From NCBI RefSeq assembly GCF_000317535.1, contig NC_019757.1:905001-969000 (forward strand): a DNA stretch of 64,000 bases, given 5' to 3'. Position 1 is the stretch's first letter. Each line of letters begins with the position of its first letter. Shown here one piece after another: positions 19,844 through 29,200 of the stretch. The stretch is from Cylindrospermum stagnale PCC 7417 (GTDB taxonomy: Bacteria; Cyanobacteriota; Cyanobacteriia; Cyanobacteriales; Nostocaceae). The notes under the pieces were generated by a model. The model was not told the DNA's origin, made no database searches, and was given only the letters and a program-made list of their open reading frames with translations. The position numbers were made by a program, and so were the translations under genes.

Positions 19844-20563
19844 ATGTCTAAAAATTCGACTCCAACTTCTTTCACAACTAATAGCCATCCTTCAGACAAA
19901 TGGCAAGACAGAATAGCACAAGTAGCATATCGCTTCAATCGACAATATCAAAATGAAACCTTTGAACTACCACCAGAAGTGCAAGCAATGCCAATTTTTC
20001 AGGAATGGACTACTGGCGTATTAACTAGCAGAATTTTCTCTCCTTTCTGGGAAATTGCTCATCCTAAGAAGAACCAGCACTGCTTAGACATTGGCTGCGG
20101 TGTCAGCTTTTTAATCTATCCTTGGCGAGATTGGCAAGCATTTTTTTACGGGCAAGAAATCAGTAATATGGCACGAGATACACTCAATGCTCGTGGTTCA
20201 CAGTTAAACTCAAAACTATTCAAAGGTGTTGAGTTAGGAGCATCTCATCACTTAAACTACGCATCAGGTCAGTTTGACCTAGTAATTGCCACGGGATTTA
20301 GTTGCTATTTTCCACTTGAATATTGGAGTGCTGTATTGCAAGAAGTCAAACGGGTTTTGAAACCAACTGGACAGTTTGTATTTGACATCCTTAATCAAGA
20401 ACAGCCTTTAGCCGAGGACTGGGCAGTACTGGAAACTTATTTAGGTGCTGAGGTGTTTCTAGAACCTGCGACTGAGTGGGAAAAAACGATTAAAGCTGCG
20501 GGTGCTAGGGTAGTTACGCAGCAATTAGGAGAAATATTTGAGTTGTATAAAGTGCGGTTTTGA
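19844..20563 (+). CDS. Class I SAM-dependent methyltransferase
   Basis: A 239-residue Rossmann-fold methyltransferase. Motif I is LDIGCGVSF at 81-89, the SAM-binding glycine loop, and motif II-like EIS lies near 107. An FDLVIATGFSCYF segment is the post-motif acidic loop, followed by LQEVKRVLKPTGQFVFDI, a standard motif of the fold. The N-terminal 70 residues form a helical cap. The acceptor substrate is unknown. It is followed 116 bases later by a GNAT acetyltransferase on the same strand. Confidence 0.85.
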   Translation: MSKNSTPTSFTTNSHPSDKWQDRIAQVAYRFNRQYQNETFELPPEVQAMPIFQEWTTGVLTSRIFSPFWEIAHPKKNQHCLDIGCGVSFLIYPWRDWQAFFYGQEISNMARDTLNARGSQLNSKLFKGVELGASHHLNYASGQFDLVIATGFSCYFPLEYWSAVLQEVKRVLKPTGQFVFDILNQEQPLAEDWAVLETYLGAEVFLEPATEWEKTIKAAGARVVTQQLGEIFELYKVRF

Positions 20564-20678
20564 GACAAAGTTATAGCAGCCAGGGGCTTGCAAAAATTAG
20601 AGAAACCTTCAACAGCCATATAATTGCCACTATTAACGCTGTATTATTTTTGAATATTTTCTCAAAAATTTTGCCCAG

Positions 20679-21191
20679 ATGGGAGCAATGATTATCCGCC
20701 ATGCCACTGAGACTGACTTACCTGCAATCGTGGCAATTTATAACGCGGCGATTCCTAGTCGCATGGCCACCGCTGATTTAGAGCCAGTTTCCCTAGAAAG
20801 TCGCCTGACTTGGTTTAAAGCGCGATCGCCTTTACAACGTCCACTGTGGATAATTGAAATAGAAGGGGGAATTGCTGGGTGGCTGAGTTTTCAATCCTTT
20901 TATGGGCGGCCAGCCTATCATACAACTGCCGAAATTAGTATTTACATTGCTCCTAATTTTCAACGGCGTGGTTTAGGACGACAACTTTTAGGGCTAGCAA
21001 TTCACGAAAGTCCTAACTTGGGTTTAAAGACTTTAGTCAGCTTCATTTTTGCCCACAATCAACCCAGCTTAAAACTGTTTGAAGCATTTGGGTTTCAAAC
21101 TTGGGGACATTTGCCCAAAATTGCCGACTTAGACGGAATTGAACGGGACTTAATAATTATGGGACTACGAGTTAGTGAATCTGTTGATTAA
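20679..21191 (+). CDS. GNAT N-acetyltransferase, phosphinothricin-acetyltransferase type
   Basis: A 170-residue acetyltransferase of the Pat/YncA group, which transfers acetyl from acetyl-CoA to an amine. IIRHATETDLPAIVAIYNAAI opens the fold, EISIYIAPNFQRRGLGRQLL near 86-103 is motif A with the RRGLG pyrophosphate loop, and NQPSLKLFEAFGF is motif B. The natural substrate is often an amino acid sulfoximine or sulfone rather than phosphinothricin. A second ATG three codons later (20688) is an alternative start. The stop overlaps the convergent Uma2 gene by 4 bases. Confidence 0.9.
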   Translation: MGAMIIRHATETDLPAIVAIYNAAIPSRMATADLEPVSLESRLTWFKARSPLQRPLWIIEIEGGIAGWLSFQSFYGRPAYHTTAEISIYIAPNFQRRGLGRQLLGLAIHESPNLGLKTLVSFIFAHNQPSLKLFEAFGFQTWGHLPKIADLDGIERDLIIMGLRVSESVD

Positions 21192-21784
21192 TTCTCTATT
21201 TTAGAATCTCTGTTAATTGATTCTAAACTCATCACAAATCCGGGTAGAACATTTTCACCTGATAAACTAGCAGGAGATTCCAGCACATCAACCTCTTGTC
21301 CAGGGCGATAAATTTCTACTTGCTGAGTTTCCAAATCAATTAACCAACCCAATCTAGCACCATTGTCTAGATACTCGCGCATTTTATTTTGTAATCTGTG
21401 CAAACAATCAGTTTGAGAACGCAATTCAGCTACAAAATCAGGACACACAGGCGGAAATTTTTCTTTTTCTTCCTGAGTCAAAGTATCCCATTTTTCACGC
21501 TTTAACCAGGACAAATCAGGAGAACGTATTGCACCATTTGGTAAAATGAACCCAACTGAAGAACCAAATGCTATACCTAGCGACTCATCACGATTCCACA
21601 TTCCCAGTTGAGCAGATAAATTAGCATTTAGGTTGCTGGTTAAACCTCCCACTAGAGGCATTAATAGCAAACTTCCATCTCCATTCCGCTCAAATCTAAT
21701 TAATTCGTTTATCTGACATAGGTCAAAAAATTGATCTTCAGTTAATTGAATAACTGGCGCGAAGTTGAGAGTTATAGCATCCAT
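21188..21784 (-). CDS. Uma2-family (PD-(D/E)XK-like) protein
   Basis: A 198-residue member of the Uma2 (DUF820) family, very abundant in cyanobacteria and possessing a restriction-endonuclease-like fold. The N-terminus VIQLTEDQFFDLCQINELIRFER and the core RSPDLSW plus CPDFVAELRSQTD correspond to the acidic catalytic region, and YLDNGARLGWLIDLETQQVEIYRP is the usual end. Biological role is uncertain. It is last in a tight minus-strand set after XisH and XisI, 11 bases behind XisI. A truncated paralogue lies at 26030-26158. Confidence 0.9.
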   Translation of the reverse strand: MDAITLNFAPVIQLTEDQFFDLCQINELIRFERNGDGSLLLMPLVGGLTSNLNANLSAQLGMWNRDESLGIAFGSSVGFILPNGAIRSPDLSWLKREKWDTLTQEEKEKFPPVCPDFVAELRSQTDCLHRLQNKMREYLDNGARLGWLIDLETQQVEIYRPGQEVDVLESPASLSGENVLPGFVMSLESINRDSKIEN

Positions 21785-21795
21785 TTAATCATTGA

Positions 21796-22137
21796 TTAAG
21801 CTATTGCAAACTCTGTAAATTTTCTCACATCTGGAGGTTGAAAAGCTAAGACAATATCATTGTTAGTTACACCCAATCTGATTAATTCAGTCGCTATTCC
21901 CTCTTCTGTCCAGTCTTCTTCTATGTAGATTTTTTGATTTTTAATCCGAATATGTACATGGGTATATTTAAGCCTTTTGCTACCTTGCCAATCTACGGTC
22001 AACCAGAGATAATGATCATGGGTTTCATCAAACACTAAACAAGTTTCTGAATGCTCATCAGGTGATTGACGAGATAAAGTATCATATTCAGTAAGTACTT
22101 GTTTAATTAACTCCCGATATTTCGTTAGTTTATCCAT
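21796..22137 (-). CDS. xisI: XisI family protein
   Basis: A 113-residue protein that matches the XisI family throughout ([16 protein letters not shown] start, a [12 protein letters not shown] segment, [18 protein letters not shown], and [11 protein letters not shown] ending in FQPPDVRKF). XisI and XisH were named for their requirement in fdxN element excision in Anabaena, but many copies lie outside any excision element. The gene overlaps the XisH stop by 13 bases, so the two are surely translated together. Its biochemical role is unknown; the overlapping pairing resembles that of an antitoxin partner, which is only inference. Confidence 0.93.
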   Translation of the reverse strand: MDKLTKYRELIKQVLTEYDTLSRQSPDEHSETCLVFDETHDHYLWLTVDWQGSKRLKYTHVHIRIKNQKIYIEEDWTEEGIATELIRLGVTNNDIVLAFQPPDVRKFTEFAIA

Positions 22138-22541
22138 AAAGTAATTTCCTCCTTTTCATTGTTAAAAATAATAAATTCAATTTGATGACGCTTAACTACT
22201 GCTTGAATAGATTTCCTTTGAAAGAAAGTATCAAATATTGCATCTCTAATTGCTAAATAAACTTCATAGTTCTTATTAGATAATTGTAAAATGTCACGGT
22301 ATAAAATATATTGTCCCAAAGCGTTCTCAAAATCTCTCATGGGTGAGGGACTGATAAAACTCTTGATTTCAACAACTATTTTCCGTCCTTGTTGTTCTAC
22401 TAATAAGGCTTTTTCTACAAATAAATCAGCATAAAGTTCTGCATCTTCATACTGTAAAAAATAGGGGTCAGCTATAATTGTCCAACCATCTTTAATTAAG
22501 GCATTCTTAACAGCATCATGATAAATGTCTTTTGCTGGCAT
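22125..22541 (-). CDS. xisH: XisH family protein (PD-(D/E)XK nuclease fold)
   Basis: A 138-residue protein matching the XisH family from [20 protein letters not shown] onward. The pattern of Asp at 39 followed by Glu58-Ile-Lys60 (VVEIKSF) fits the active site of a PD-(D/E)XK nuclease, and His8 in the first helix is also conserved. The family is needed for developmentally programmed excision of the fdxN element, but no excisase gene is visible here. First gene of the XisH-XisI-Uma2 set. Confidence 0.93.
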   Translation of the reverse strand: MPAKDIYHDAVKNALIKDGWTIIADPYFLQYEDAELYADLFVEKALLVEQQGRKIVVEIKSFISPSPMRDFENALGQYILYRDILQLSNKNYEVYLAIRDAIFDTFFQRKSIQAVVKRHQIEFIIFNNEKEEITLWIN

Positions 22542-22907
22542 TTGTTCCTGGCAATATTGACTAGGTATTCAGTCTAGTTAATATCATTATACTAATTGAC
22601 CAAGCGATCACATTTCCTCCACATCCCCAAAACACCGATACCTACGGTAAGCTCCGCGATGGGCTACGCCCCACCGTAGGCGATCGCACTCACACACTCC
22701 CCCACACCACCAAAATCATACTCCGCAGCGTTCCCAAGAGCGAACTGACAAGTAAGCGCTTGCGCGATGGGCTACGCCCCACCGTAGGTGATCGCATCTC
22801 TCGCACACTGCTAAACAGCCGCTTCTTTATAAGACGCTACGCGAATGATTAGTGAGGAAAATAGCACTTGCTCGTTATAATGGTGTTTGTGGTTAATACG
22901 AGAGAAA
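22542..22907. other. Intergenic region with direct repeats
   Basis: 366 bases with no gene. It holds two copies of a 33-base repeat (see 22656-22796) and phrases such as CTACGGTAAGCTCCGC that recur near 24057. It separates the XisHI set from the HicB/immunity/toxin set. Confidence 0.6.
22656..22796. repeat. Two 33-bp direct repeats, 108 bp apart
   Basis: The unit beginning GCGATGGGCTACGCCCCACC occurs at 22656-22688 and 22764-22796 with one mismatch (C or T at the 26th base) and ends in the HIP1-like GCGATCGC or GTGATCGC. Each copy contains the small palindrome GGGCTACGCCC. These are dispersed repeats of the Nostoc type, not a CRISPR: only two copies, with an overlong spacer. Confidence 0.7.
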
Positions 22908-23192
22908 TTATCTTGTGAAATCTACATTTAACTGGAATCCAGAACAGACTTTAGTTGAAAAACTGATAAATCTGGCTAGTAAACGTGGTCTTAAACGCTG
23001 TATAGGTTCTGGAATTTTCCTACCTAATTCTTGAGCAGTTTCTATCCACTCTTGCATAATAACTTCTACATTTTGCAGTGCTTCCTGATAAGTTTCACCA
23101 TCAGCAGCGCAACCAGGTAATTCTGGAACTTTGGCTATAAATGCTTGGTCTTCTTCACTCCAATTCAGTATTATTTGGTAGAGAATTTTCAT
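22908..23192 (-). CDS. HicB-like antitoxin-family protein with unusual C-terminus
   Basis: A 94-residue protein. The first 67 residues match the cyanobacterial HicB-like pattern: SEEDQAFIAKVPELPGCAADGETYQEALQNVEVIMQEWIE followed by a GRKIPEP segment. In the usual form the protein ends soon after this; here a further 24 residues, rich in basic and aromatic residues, replace the common short tail, suggesting a frameshift or fusion. No HicA (the mRNA-cleaving partner) is visible next to it. It begins one base after the end of the immunity-like gene, so it belongs to that operon. Confidence 0.8.
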   Translation of the reverse strand: MKILYQIILNWSEEDQAFIAKVPELPGCAADGETYQEALQNVEVIMQEWIETAQELGRKIPEPIQRLRPRLLARFISFSTKVCSGFQLNVDFTR

Positions 23193-23193
23193 T

Positions 23194-23610
23194 TTAGAAA
23201 ACCACTTTTTCCTGTGTTAATTGAGTTTTTGATTCAGTAATATTCTCTTGATTAATCTCACTTATTAAAGCACTTTGATCGTTGCGGAATTTATCAAATA
23301 GTTCAAAAAAATTATTCAGTGCATCTCTTTCATCAGCAGAGTAGAAAAGAATAATACTATCCCACCCGTGCGAAGAAGTGATTTTAAATCTTGTCTGTAT
23401 CCACTCTTGAAATTGATTAAATTCAAGCTCTTGTTGAGTTGCTGGTAAACCTAAATCTTCCCTTGAACCCATATACCCATCTAAAAAAGCTCTCAACCGG
23501 GTAATTGAACAATTCCCTAAAAACATTCCTGGTCTTTGTTTAATTCTTTCCAGCATTTCATAGAGATATTCATCAGGAACTATGGTAATACTATGATGAT
23601 TGTTTTCCAT
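23194..23610 (-). CDS. Putative immunity protein paired with the papain-fold toxin
   Basis: A 138-residue acidic soluble protein with ERIKQRPGMFLGNCSITRLRAF near residue 21 and HGWDSIILFYSADERDALNNFFELFDKF near 81. I recognise this layout as that of small proteins found downstream of polymorphic toxin domains in cyanobacteria and other bacteria, but I cannot name the family with certainty. It starts 12 bases after the stop of the toxin-fold gene and ends 1 base before the HicB-like gene. The immunity role is inferred from position. Confidence 0.65.
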   Translation of the reverse strand: MENNHHSITIVPDEYLYEMLERIKQRPGMFLGNCSITRLRAFLDGYMGSREDLGLPATQQELEFNQFQEWIQTRFKITSSHGWDSIILFYSADERDALNNFFELFDKFRNDQSALISEINQENITESKTQLTQEKVVF

Positions 23611-23622
23611 AACCTTTATTCT

Positions 23623-24000
23623 TTAAAAAGTTTCCTCGGTGACTTGAAACTGCTGCCCGTGATATAATTTATTATAGAACAGTAAATTAGCCAACCATTG
23701 CTCTCTGGTGATTCCATCAGGATGATGATTATCAAAAATCATTTCTAATTCATCTATTATAATCGCAATAGCTTGATGGCGACCATTAACAGATATCGCA
23801 TCCCCGGAAACACTTTCATCATAAATATAACTATTGCGTCCTATTGCTGAACCTGTATAAAGTTTTATCCGTTTTCCCTGTACTCCTTGTGATATTAAGT
23901 AATCTTGGATATTTTGAGCGCATTCAACACATTCAAGATTTTTATAATTTCTAACAATTTCTTTAAGTTGGTAGATTTGCTCAACACTAATTGAACGCAA
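23623..24000 (-). CDS. Papain-fold toxin domain protein (Tox-PL-2 type)
   Basis: A 125-residue single-domain protein. LECVECAQNIQDYLISQGVQG (residues 22-42) with Cys27 then SVNGRHQAIAI with His75 and MIFDNHHPDGIT with Asp90 reproduce the Cys-His-Asp order of the papain-fold toxin family used in bacterial polymorphic toxins, including glutamine deamidase or peptidase types. There is no signal peptide, delivery domain or linker, so it acts either as an intracellular toxin or a module awaiting attachment to a carrier. First gene in a toxin-immunity-HicB set with gaps of 12 and 1 bases. Confidence 0.75.
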   Translation of the reverse strand: MRSISVEQIYQLKEIVRNYKNLECVECAQNIQDYLISQGVQGKRIKLYTGSAIGRNSYIYDESVSGDAISVNGRHQAIAIIIDELEMIFDNHHPDGITREQWLANLLFYNKLYHGQQFQVTEETF

Positions 24001-24473
24001 ATTTTCTCCTATAAATTCAAATTACCGTGATTATATTATCACTAGGGCGATATCTACGGTAAGCTCCGCTAACGCACTTCCTACACTCCAAAACAGCGAA
24101 TGTGGTTCATTTACCTGAAAATTGCTGTAATACATCTCCTAATGGGACTTAGGCAAAAGGCAAAAGGCGAAAAACACCCATAAAATAGCCTCAAACCTAT
24201 ATCGCAAGCGACTTTGACATCATTTTGATTAGTTTGTTGGTATACCTGGGTTTCAGGCGTTTTTGAGACCTTGGTGTATTTCCCTTACCCCAGAAGGGTT
24301 TGAGGCTTATTTCTTCCTCAAAAATGTTTAAGTCCTGCTAACTGACGGCATATTCTGTAAACTGCCTCATAAAAGGAGACTGGAACCCTAACACTATATT
24401 CGGTAAGCTATGCTCTCGCGCTCCCTACATTCTCAAACAGCGTTTCTTGTTGGGTTTTGTCCCTCAACTCAAT
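24001..24473. other. Intergenic region with repeats and a possible insertion-sequence relic
   Basis: 473 bases, no gene. The phrase CGGTAAGCT(CC/AT)GCT...TACA..C....AACAGCG occurs near 24057 and again near 24403, flanking a central part bounded by GGGACTTAGGCA (near 24142) and TTTAAGTCCTG (near 24326) in opposite orientation. That arrangement suggests a decayed small mobile element, about 200 bases long, but the ends are poorly matched. The phrase near 24113 (TTTACCTGAAAATTGCTGTAA) echoes one near 2728. Confidence 0.5.
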
Positions 24474-26018
24474 CTACTCTACTACATCCGAAGGTTCAAT
24501 TTTTTCTAGAGGCTCAATTTTGTCTAGTAACCATTCATACCAATTACTATATTTCTGCTCTAACGAAAGATTTAATGCTGTTTTAATTGCATCGATTGCA
24601 TCCTGCTCATCTTGACTTTTGTTATTATCTTCATCAATTTTAGATAAGTGCCATAGAGCCTTTGATTTTTGATAAAAAGACTCTGCTTTGTAAGAGATAT
24701 CATGATGCCTTGTAGCTTCATCAAGAAGTTTAATGGCTTCTCTCAACTTACTTTGTCTTTCTTCTCTTGTTAAATTACTTTTATCATCATTTGCTACTCG
24801 CCATAATGCAGCACCATGTCTCGATTTAGCTACATCTGTATATTTTGATTGATATTGATTAGCTATGGTTTCATAAAGTTTTACAGCATTCTCAAAATCA
24901 TAAGCTTTAAACGCATTTTCAGCCTGAGTACGTATTTGTTCTCCTAATTCTGGTTCTGATTCTAACCCTGATATTGGAGGCTTATCTGTAATTGGTGAAG
25001 GTAGCCAAGGTTGAATACTATCAACAGATACATTGTATTTTTGTACAGGCTCAAACTCAGCAGCAAAACGATGGTATTCTCCATCTAAAGCATCTAACTC
25101 ATAAGTTAAATTGGGTAAACGAAAGAGAAGTGAAACTTTTAATTCATCATCAAAGTGGATAAAAGGTGATGCTTTCCATTGAAGAGGTTGTGACGAGGAA
25201 TTATTTTGTTGCCATTTCCAGAACACATCGCGAAGAATTGATCCATCTTTTGAAGATGCGCCAAAGTCACTTCCTTCAACATAAGCACAATGATTAACTA
25301 TTTTTCCACAGAGAGGAATATGCCACTTTTTTGCAATGGCTTGAATAGTCTTAGAATCTTCAATTGTTTTATTATCTAAACAAGAATCATCTTCAGTCAG
25401 CAATAGTAATAACTCTTGAAGTAAATTTTTATTAAGCTGAGGAATAATTCTACCTGAAATGGGAACGTGCGCCAGCTTATTTCGTAACTCATTAATCGCT
25501 TGAAATCGTTTTATACGAGAAAGACCCCGTTCTTTATGATTGAGAGGAATTGGTGCTATGCGCGACCAGTTATCTAAGAATGCTAATTGTGAATCTTGTT
25601 GTTTTTTGGGAATTGTTTCCAGATATTCTTTAAGTTTACTTAAAAAAGGATCTTGTTCTTCTATATTTAACTTAACTTTAGTTGTAACATTTAGTAAGTT
25701 TATCCATTCGTTGACACTACCACTTTTTAAGCATCCTCTTAAATCATTTTTAGAAGGATCACTAGGATCATCACTTGTAATCCCTGTAATTAGTCTTTGA
25801 ATTTGCGGTTTCCATGAATCCTCATCTTCAATTGTCCCAGGTTTTTCAGTCCAGTAGTAAAAAAGTCTTGTTGCAGCAGCACTTGCTAGTGTTACAATTA
25901 TTGACTCATGGATGTGAATGAGTCGCCAGATGTGTTCATAGTAAGCATTAGGTTCTACAATTGTCCGCCGCCGATAAGCTTCAAAAGCATTTGCAATTGG
26001 TGTCCATAAACGAGCCAT
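24474..26018 (-). CDS. HEPN-motif and TPR-like repeat protein
   Basis: A 514-residue soluble protein. Near residues 175-184 it reads AINELRNKLAH, an RNxxxH motif (Arg179, Asn180, His184) typical of HEPN ribonuclease-fold domains in defence and toxin systems. The C-terminal part (about 355-500) consists of helix pairs such as RTQAENAFKAYDFENAVKLYETIA and KAESFYQKSKALWHL that look like TPR repeats. The middle (215-350) has mixed strands with an FAAEFEPVQKY segment. No signal peptide or TM segment. It begins 11 bases after a truncated Uma2 frame on the same strand. The HEPN assignment rests on the motif and the helical context alone. Confidence 0.7.
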   Translation of the reverse strand: MARLWTPIANAFEAYRRRTIVEPNAYYEHIWRLIHIHESIIVTLASAAATRLFYYWTEKPGTIEDEDSWKPQIQRLITGITSDDPSDPSKNDLRGCLKSGSVNEWINLLNVTTKVKLNIEEQDPFLSKLKEYLETIPKKQQDSQLAFLDNWSRIAPIPLNHKERGLSRIKRFQAINELRNKLAHVPISGRIIPQLNKNLLQELLLLLTEDDSCLDNKTIEDSKTIQAIAKKWHIPLCGKIVNHCAYVEGSDFGASSKDGSILRDVFWKWQQNNSSSQPLQWKASPFIHFDDELKVSLLFRLPNLTYELDALDGEYHRFAAEFEPVQKYNVSVDSIQPWLPSPITDKPPISGLESEPELGEQIRTQAENAFKAYDFENAVKLYETIANQYQSKYTDVAKSRHGAALWRVANDDKSNLTREERQSKLREAIKLLDEATRHHDISYKAESFYQKSKALWHLSKIDEDNNKSQDEQDAIDAIKTALNLSLEQKYSNWYEWLLDKIEPLEKIEPSDVVE

Positions 26019-26029
26019 TCCTAAATCCT

Positions 26030-26158
26030 CTACGTGATAATTAATTCTCCGCTTGCACTGCGTTCAAATTTCAAGTCGCGGTTTGCTTGACATATCTGAA
26101 AAAATTGCTCATCTGTCATTTCCAGTGCTGGTTTCAGGTTGACGGTTAAAGCATTCAT
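26030..26158 (-). pseudogene. Truncated Uma2-family gene (first 42 residues)
   Basis: From the ATG at 26158 the frame reads LEMTDEQFFQICQANRDLKF and FERSASGELIIT, then TAG at 26030-26032. This is a clear paralogue of the N-terminus of the Uma2 protein at 21188-21784 (DQFFDLCQINELIRFER). The other three quarters of the gene are missing and the HEPN/TPR gene follows at once, so an insertion or deletion removed the Uma2 body. Confidence 0.8.
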
Positions 26159-26184
26159 GGGGATATTCCAGAGTGAAAAAATAA

Positions 26185-26203
26185 GGCAGGCAAGATGCCT
26201 GCC
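26185..26203. repeat. Short palindromic repeat downstream of chlH
   Basis: GGCAGGCA at 26185-26192 pairs with TGCCTGCC at 26196-26203 across a 3-base loop. It lies a few bases beyond the chlH stop and could stabilise the mRNA end or act as a dispersed repeat; no T-run is seen on the minus strand. Confidence 0.6.
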
Positions 26204-26210
26204 CTACAGG

Positions 26211-29200
26211 TTATTCTACTCCTTCAATTCGGTCTTCGACTTCTTGGTACAACTCGCGTAGACGGTCTAAATTCTCCTCGCTGGTTTCCCAGTAACCGCG
26301 TCCGTTCACTTCCAATAAGGTGGAAACAATCTTGCGGAAAGAATGGGGGTTGAGGTTTAGCAACCGTTTCTGCATTTCTTCATCTTTGATGAAGGTTTCG
26401 TTGGTATCTTCGTAAATCCAGTTATCCACAGCGCCGGCTGTCGCACTCCAACCTGTTGTATTTACCAACCGCTTGGAAAGTTCGCGCACACCTTCGTAAC
26501 CGTGAGATAACATCCCCTCGTACCATTTGGGATTTAACAACTTGGTACGGGCATCCAAACGCACAGTTTCTGTTAATGTTCTTACCTGTGCATTAGCTGT
26601 GGTTGTATCTGCAATATAAGATGCTGGTTTCTTGCCATCACCACGCAGACTTGCTACTAACTTGGTAGGATCTGAGTCGAAGTAGTGGGAAACATCCGTT
26701 AAACTAATTTCGGAAGAATCCAAATTTTGGAACGTCGCATCAGCAGTTTTCAAAGTGCTTTCAAACAACTGTCGGGACTCATCCATGATTCCGGGGTTGT
26801 CGGAATTGAAAGAGAAAGACTTCCGGTTGAGGTACATTTCCTGTAACTCGGCTTCGCTGTCCCAAGTGCTGTTTTCCACCGCCAAGTTAATATTGGAGGA
26901 GTAGGAACCAGAAGCGTTGGAGAAAACGCGCGTTGCTGCTTGACGCAGATTAATCCCCATGTCCTCAGCTTGTTTCAAAGCGTGTTTGCGGACAAAGTTC
27001 ATTTCTAAGGGTTCATCGGCTTCGGCTGCCATTTTCACACCTTGGTCTAGCAGGTTCATTTGGTTGATGAACAAGTCGCGGAAAACACCTGAACAGTTGA
27101 TGACTACATCAATTCTGGGGCGTCCCAATTCTTCTAAAGGTATCAATTCCAATTTGTTCACCCGTCCCAAGGCATCGGCAACCGGACGCACACCTACCAT
27201 CCACATAATTTGCGCTAGGGATTCGCCGTAAGTTTTGATGTTATCGGTTCCCCAGAGGACGCAGGCGATTGTTTCTGGCCATTTACCCTCATTTTCTGCC
27301 TTGTTCCGCGCCAACAGCCTATCAACAACGATTTTGGCTGATTGGACTGCGGCGGTTGTGGGGATAGATTGGGGGTCAAGGGCGTGAATATTCTTGCCTG
27401 TGGGCAATACATCGGGGTTGCGGATGGGGTCGCCACCGGGGCCTGGTAGAATGTACTCGCCTTCTAATGCTCTGAGTAATGCTCCTAGTTCGTTGTCGGC
27501 ACAAACTTGCTTTAAGCAGAATTCCAAATACTCAAATAGGGGTTTTAAGGCGGAATTATCTACTTTGGGATAACCAGCTTGATGCAATGCTTCTACCCAA
27601 GGTTCCTTTTTGCCCATGTTGAAGAAATTCAACTTGGAAACGAGAGAAACGCGCCCTTCAGCGTCGATTTGCTCTTTTACAAGGGCGGAAACAGCGGCAC
27701 GGGTGGCGAGGGTGATGTCTTGCAGTAGTTGGACATCTTCTAAATTCCCTAAATCGCTACTTCTGTAAATAGCGTCAATGCTGCGCCCCAGGCTATTGGC
27801 GATGATTCCGGGTAAGCCTTGAATTTCTTCTTCTTGCCGATCTAAACTGGCAATGTTGACGAGGGTGGCGATCGCTTCCTCAGCACTTGGCGGTTTACCG
27901 ATAACGTGCAACCCACAAGGCAACAACCGCGATTCAATCTCCATCAACTTGCGGTAAACGTTACCAACAATATTATCCCGCTCTTCGGCGCTCATCTCCC
28001 TAGCATCGGTTTCGGGCAGGTTGATATCTTTATCCAAGTTAACGATGCGGCATTTATCCATGATGGAGTTGACAATGGAAACCCCGCGTCCGCTGTCTTT
28101 TAAGGTTTGGTAAGAAGCAATTAACTCGCTGAGTTCCTTCAAACCTTTGTATAAACCAGCATTTTCTGCCGGCGGTGTCAAGTAAGAAATTGTCTCAGCG
28201 TAACTGCGCCGTTTAGCGATCGTTGCCTCACTGGGGTTATTGGCTGCGTAGTAATACAGATTAGGAATTGAGCCAATTAAGTTGTCGGGGTAACAGTCAC
28301 CAGACATCCCCATCTGCTTACCTGGCATGAATTCCAAGGAACCGTGAGTTCCAAAGTGGAGGACTGCATCAGCGCCCCAAACTTTTTCTAGGTAGGTGTA
28401 GTAGGCAGCAAAACCGTGGTGGGGACTGGCAGAACGGGAGAACAACAGCCGCATCGGGTCGCCTTCATAACCAAAGGTAGGCTGAACACCGATGAAGACG
28501 TTACCGAATTGCTTACCATAAACCAGCAAGTTTTGCCCGTCGCTGTTGAGATGTCCGGGAGGTGGCCCCCAATTCTCTTCTAGGCGTTGGGAATAGGGGG
28601 TAAGTGCCTCATATTCTGGCACCGACATTTTGTAGGCGATGTTGAGTTCCGGGCTGGCATACTGTGCCTGGGCGTCGTGGATGACTTGTTCCATCAACTC
28701 TTTGGCGCTTTCAGGTACGTCTTGTACGTCGTAGCCGTTGTTTCTCAGGGCTTGTAATACCTCGAAGATGGAACCGAATACATCTAAGTATGCTGCGGTG
28801 CCGACGTTGCCTTTATCTGGGGGGAAGCTGAAAACGGTGATGGCAACTTTTTTGTTTAATTTAGGTTTGCGGCGCAGGCTGGCCCACTTTAAGGCTCGTT
28901 GAGCAACTATTTCTACTCGGTCTCTTAAGGCGATCGCTTTTCCGGTGGTACCATCCCTACCTGATAATATAATCGGCTCAATGGCTCCATCCAATTCGGG
29001 AATGGCAATTTGTAAAGCAACTTGAATCGGATGTAACCCTAAATCGCTATCCATCCACTCTTCGGTGGTTTGGAAAACTAAGGGCAACGCTACCATGTAA
29101 GGACGATTTAAGCGCTTCAGGGCATCAATCGCTTTCGGATGGTCTTGTCTGGCTGGGCCACCCACTAAGGCAAAACCAGTCAGGGAGATGACTGCATCTA

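Noticed and set aside
22656-22796. Two similar 33-bp repeats as a CRISPR remnant
   Set aside because: Only two copies, spacing of 75 bases with non-spacer-like content, no cas genes, and the unit matches dispersed HIP1-containing repeats.
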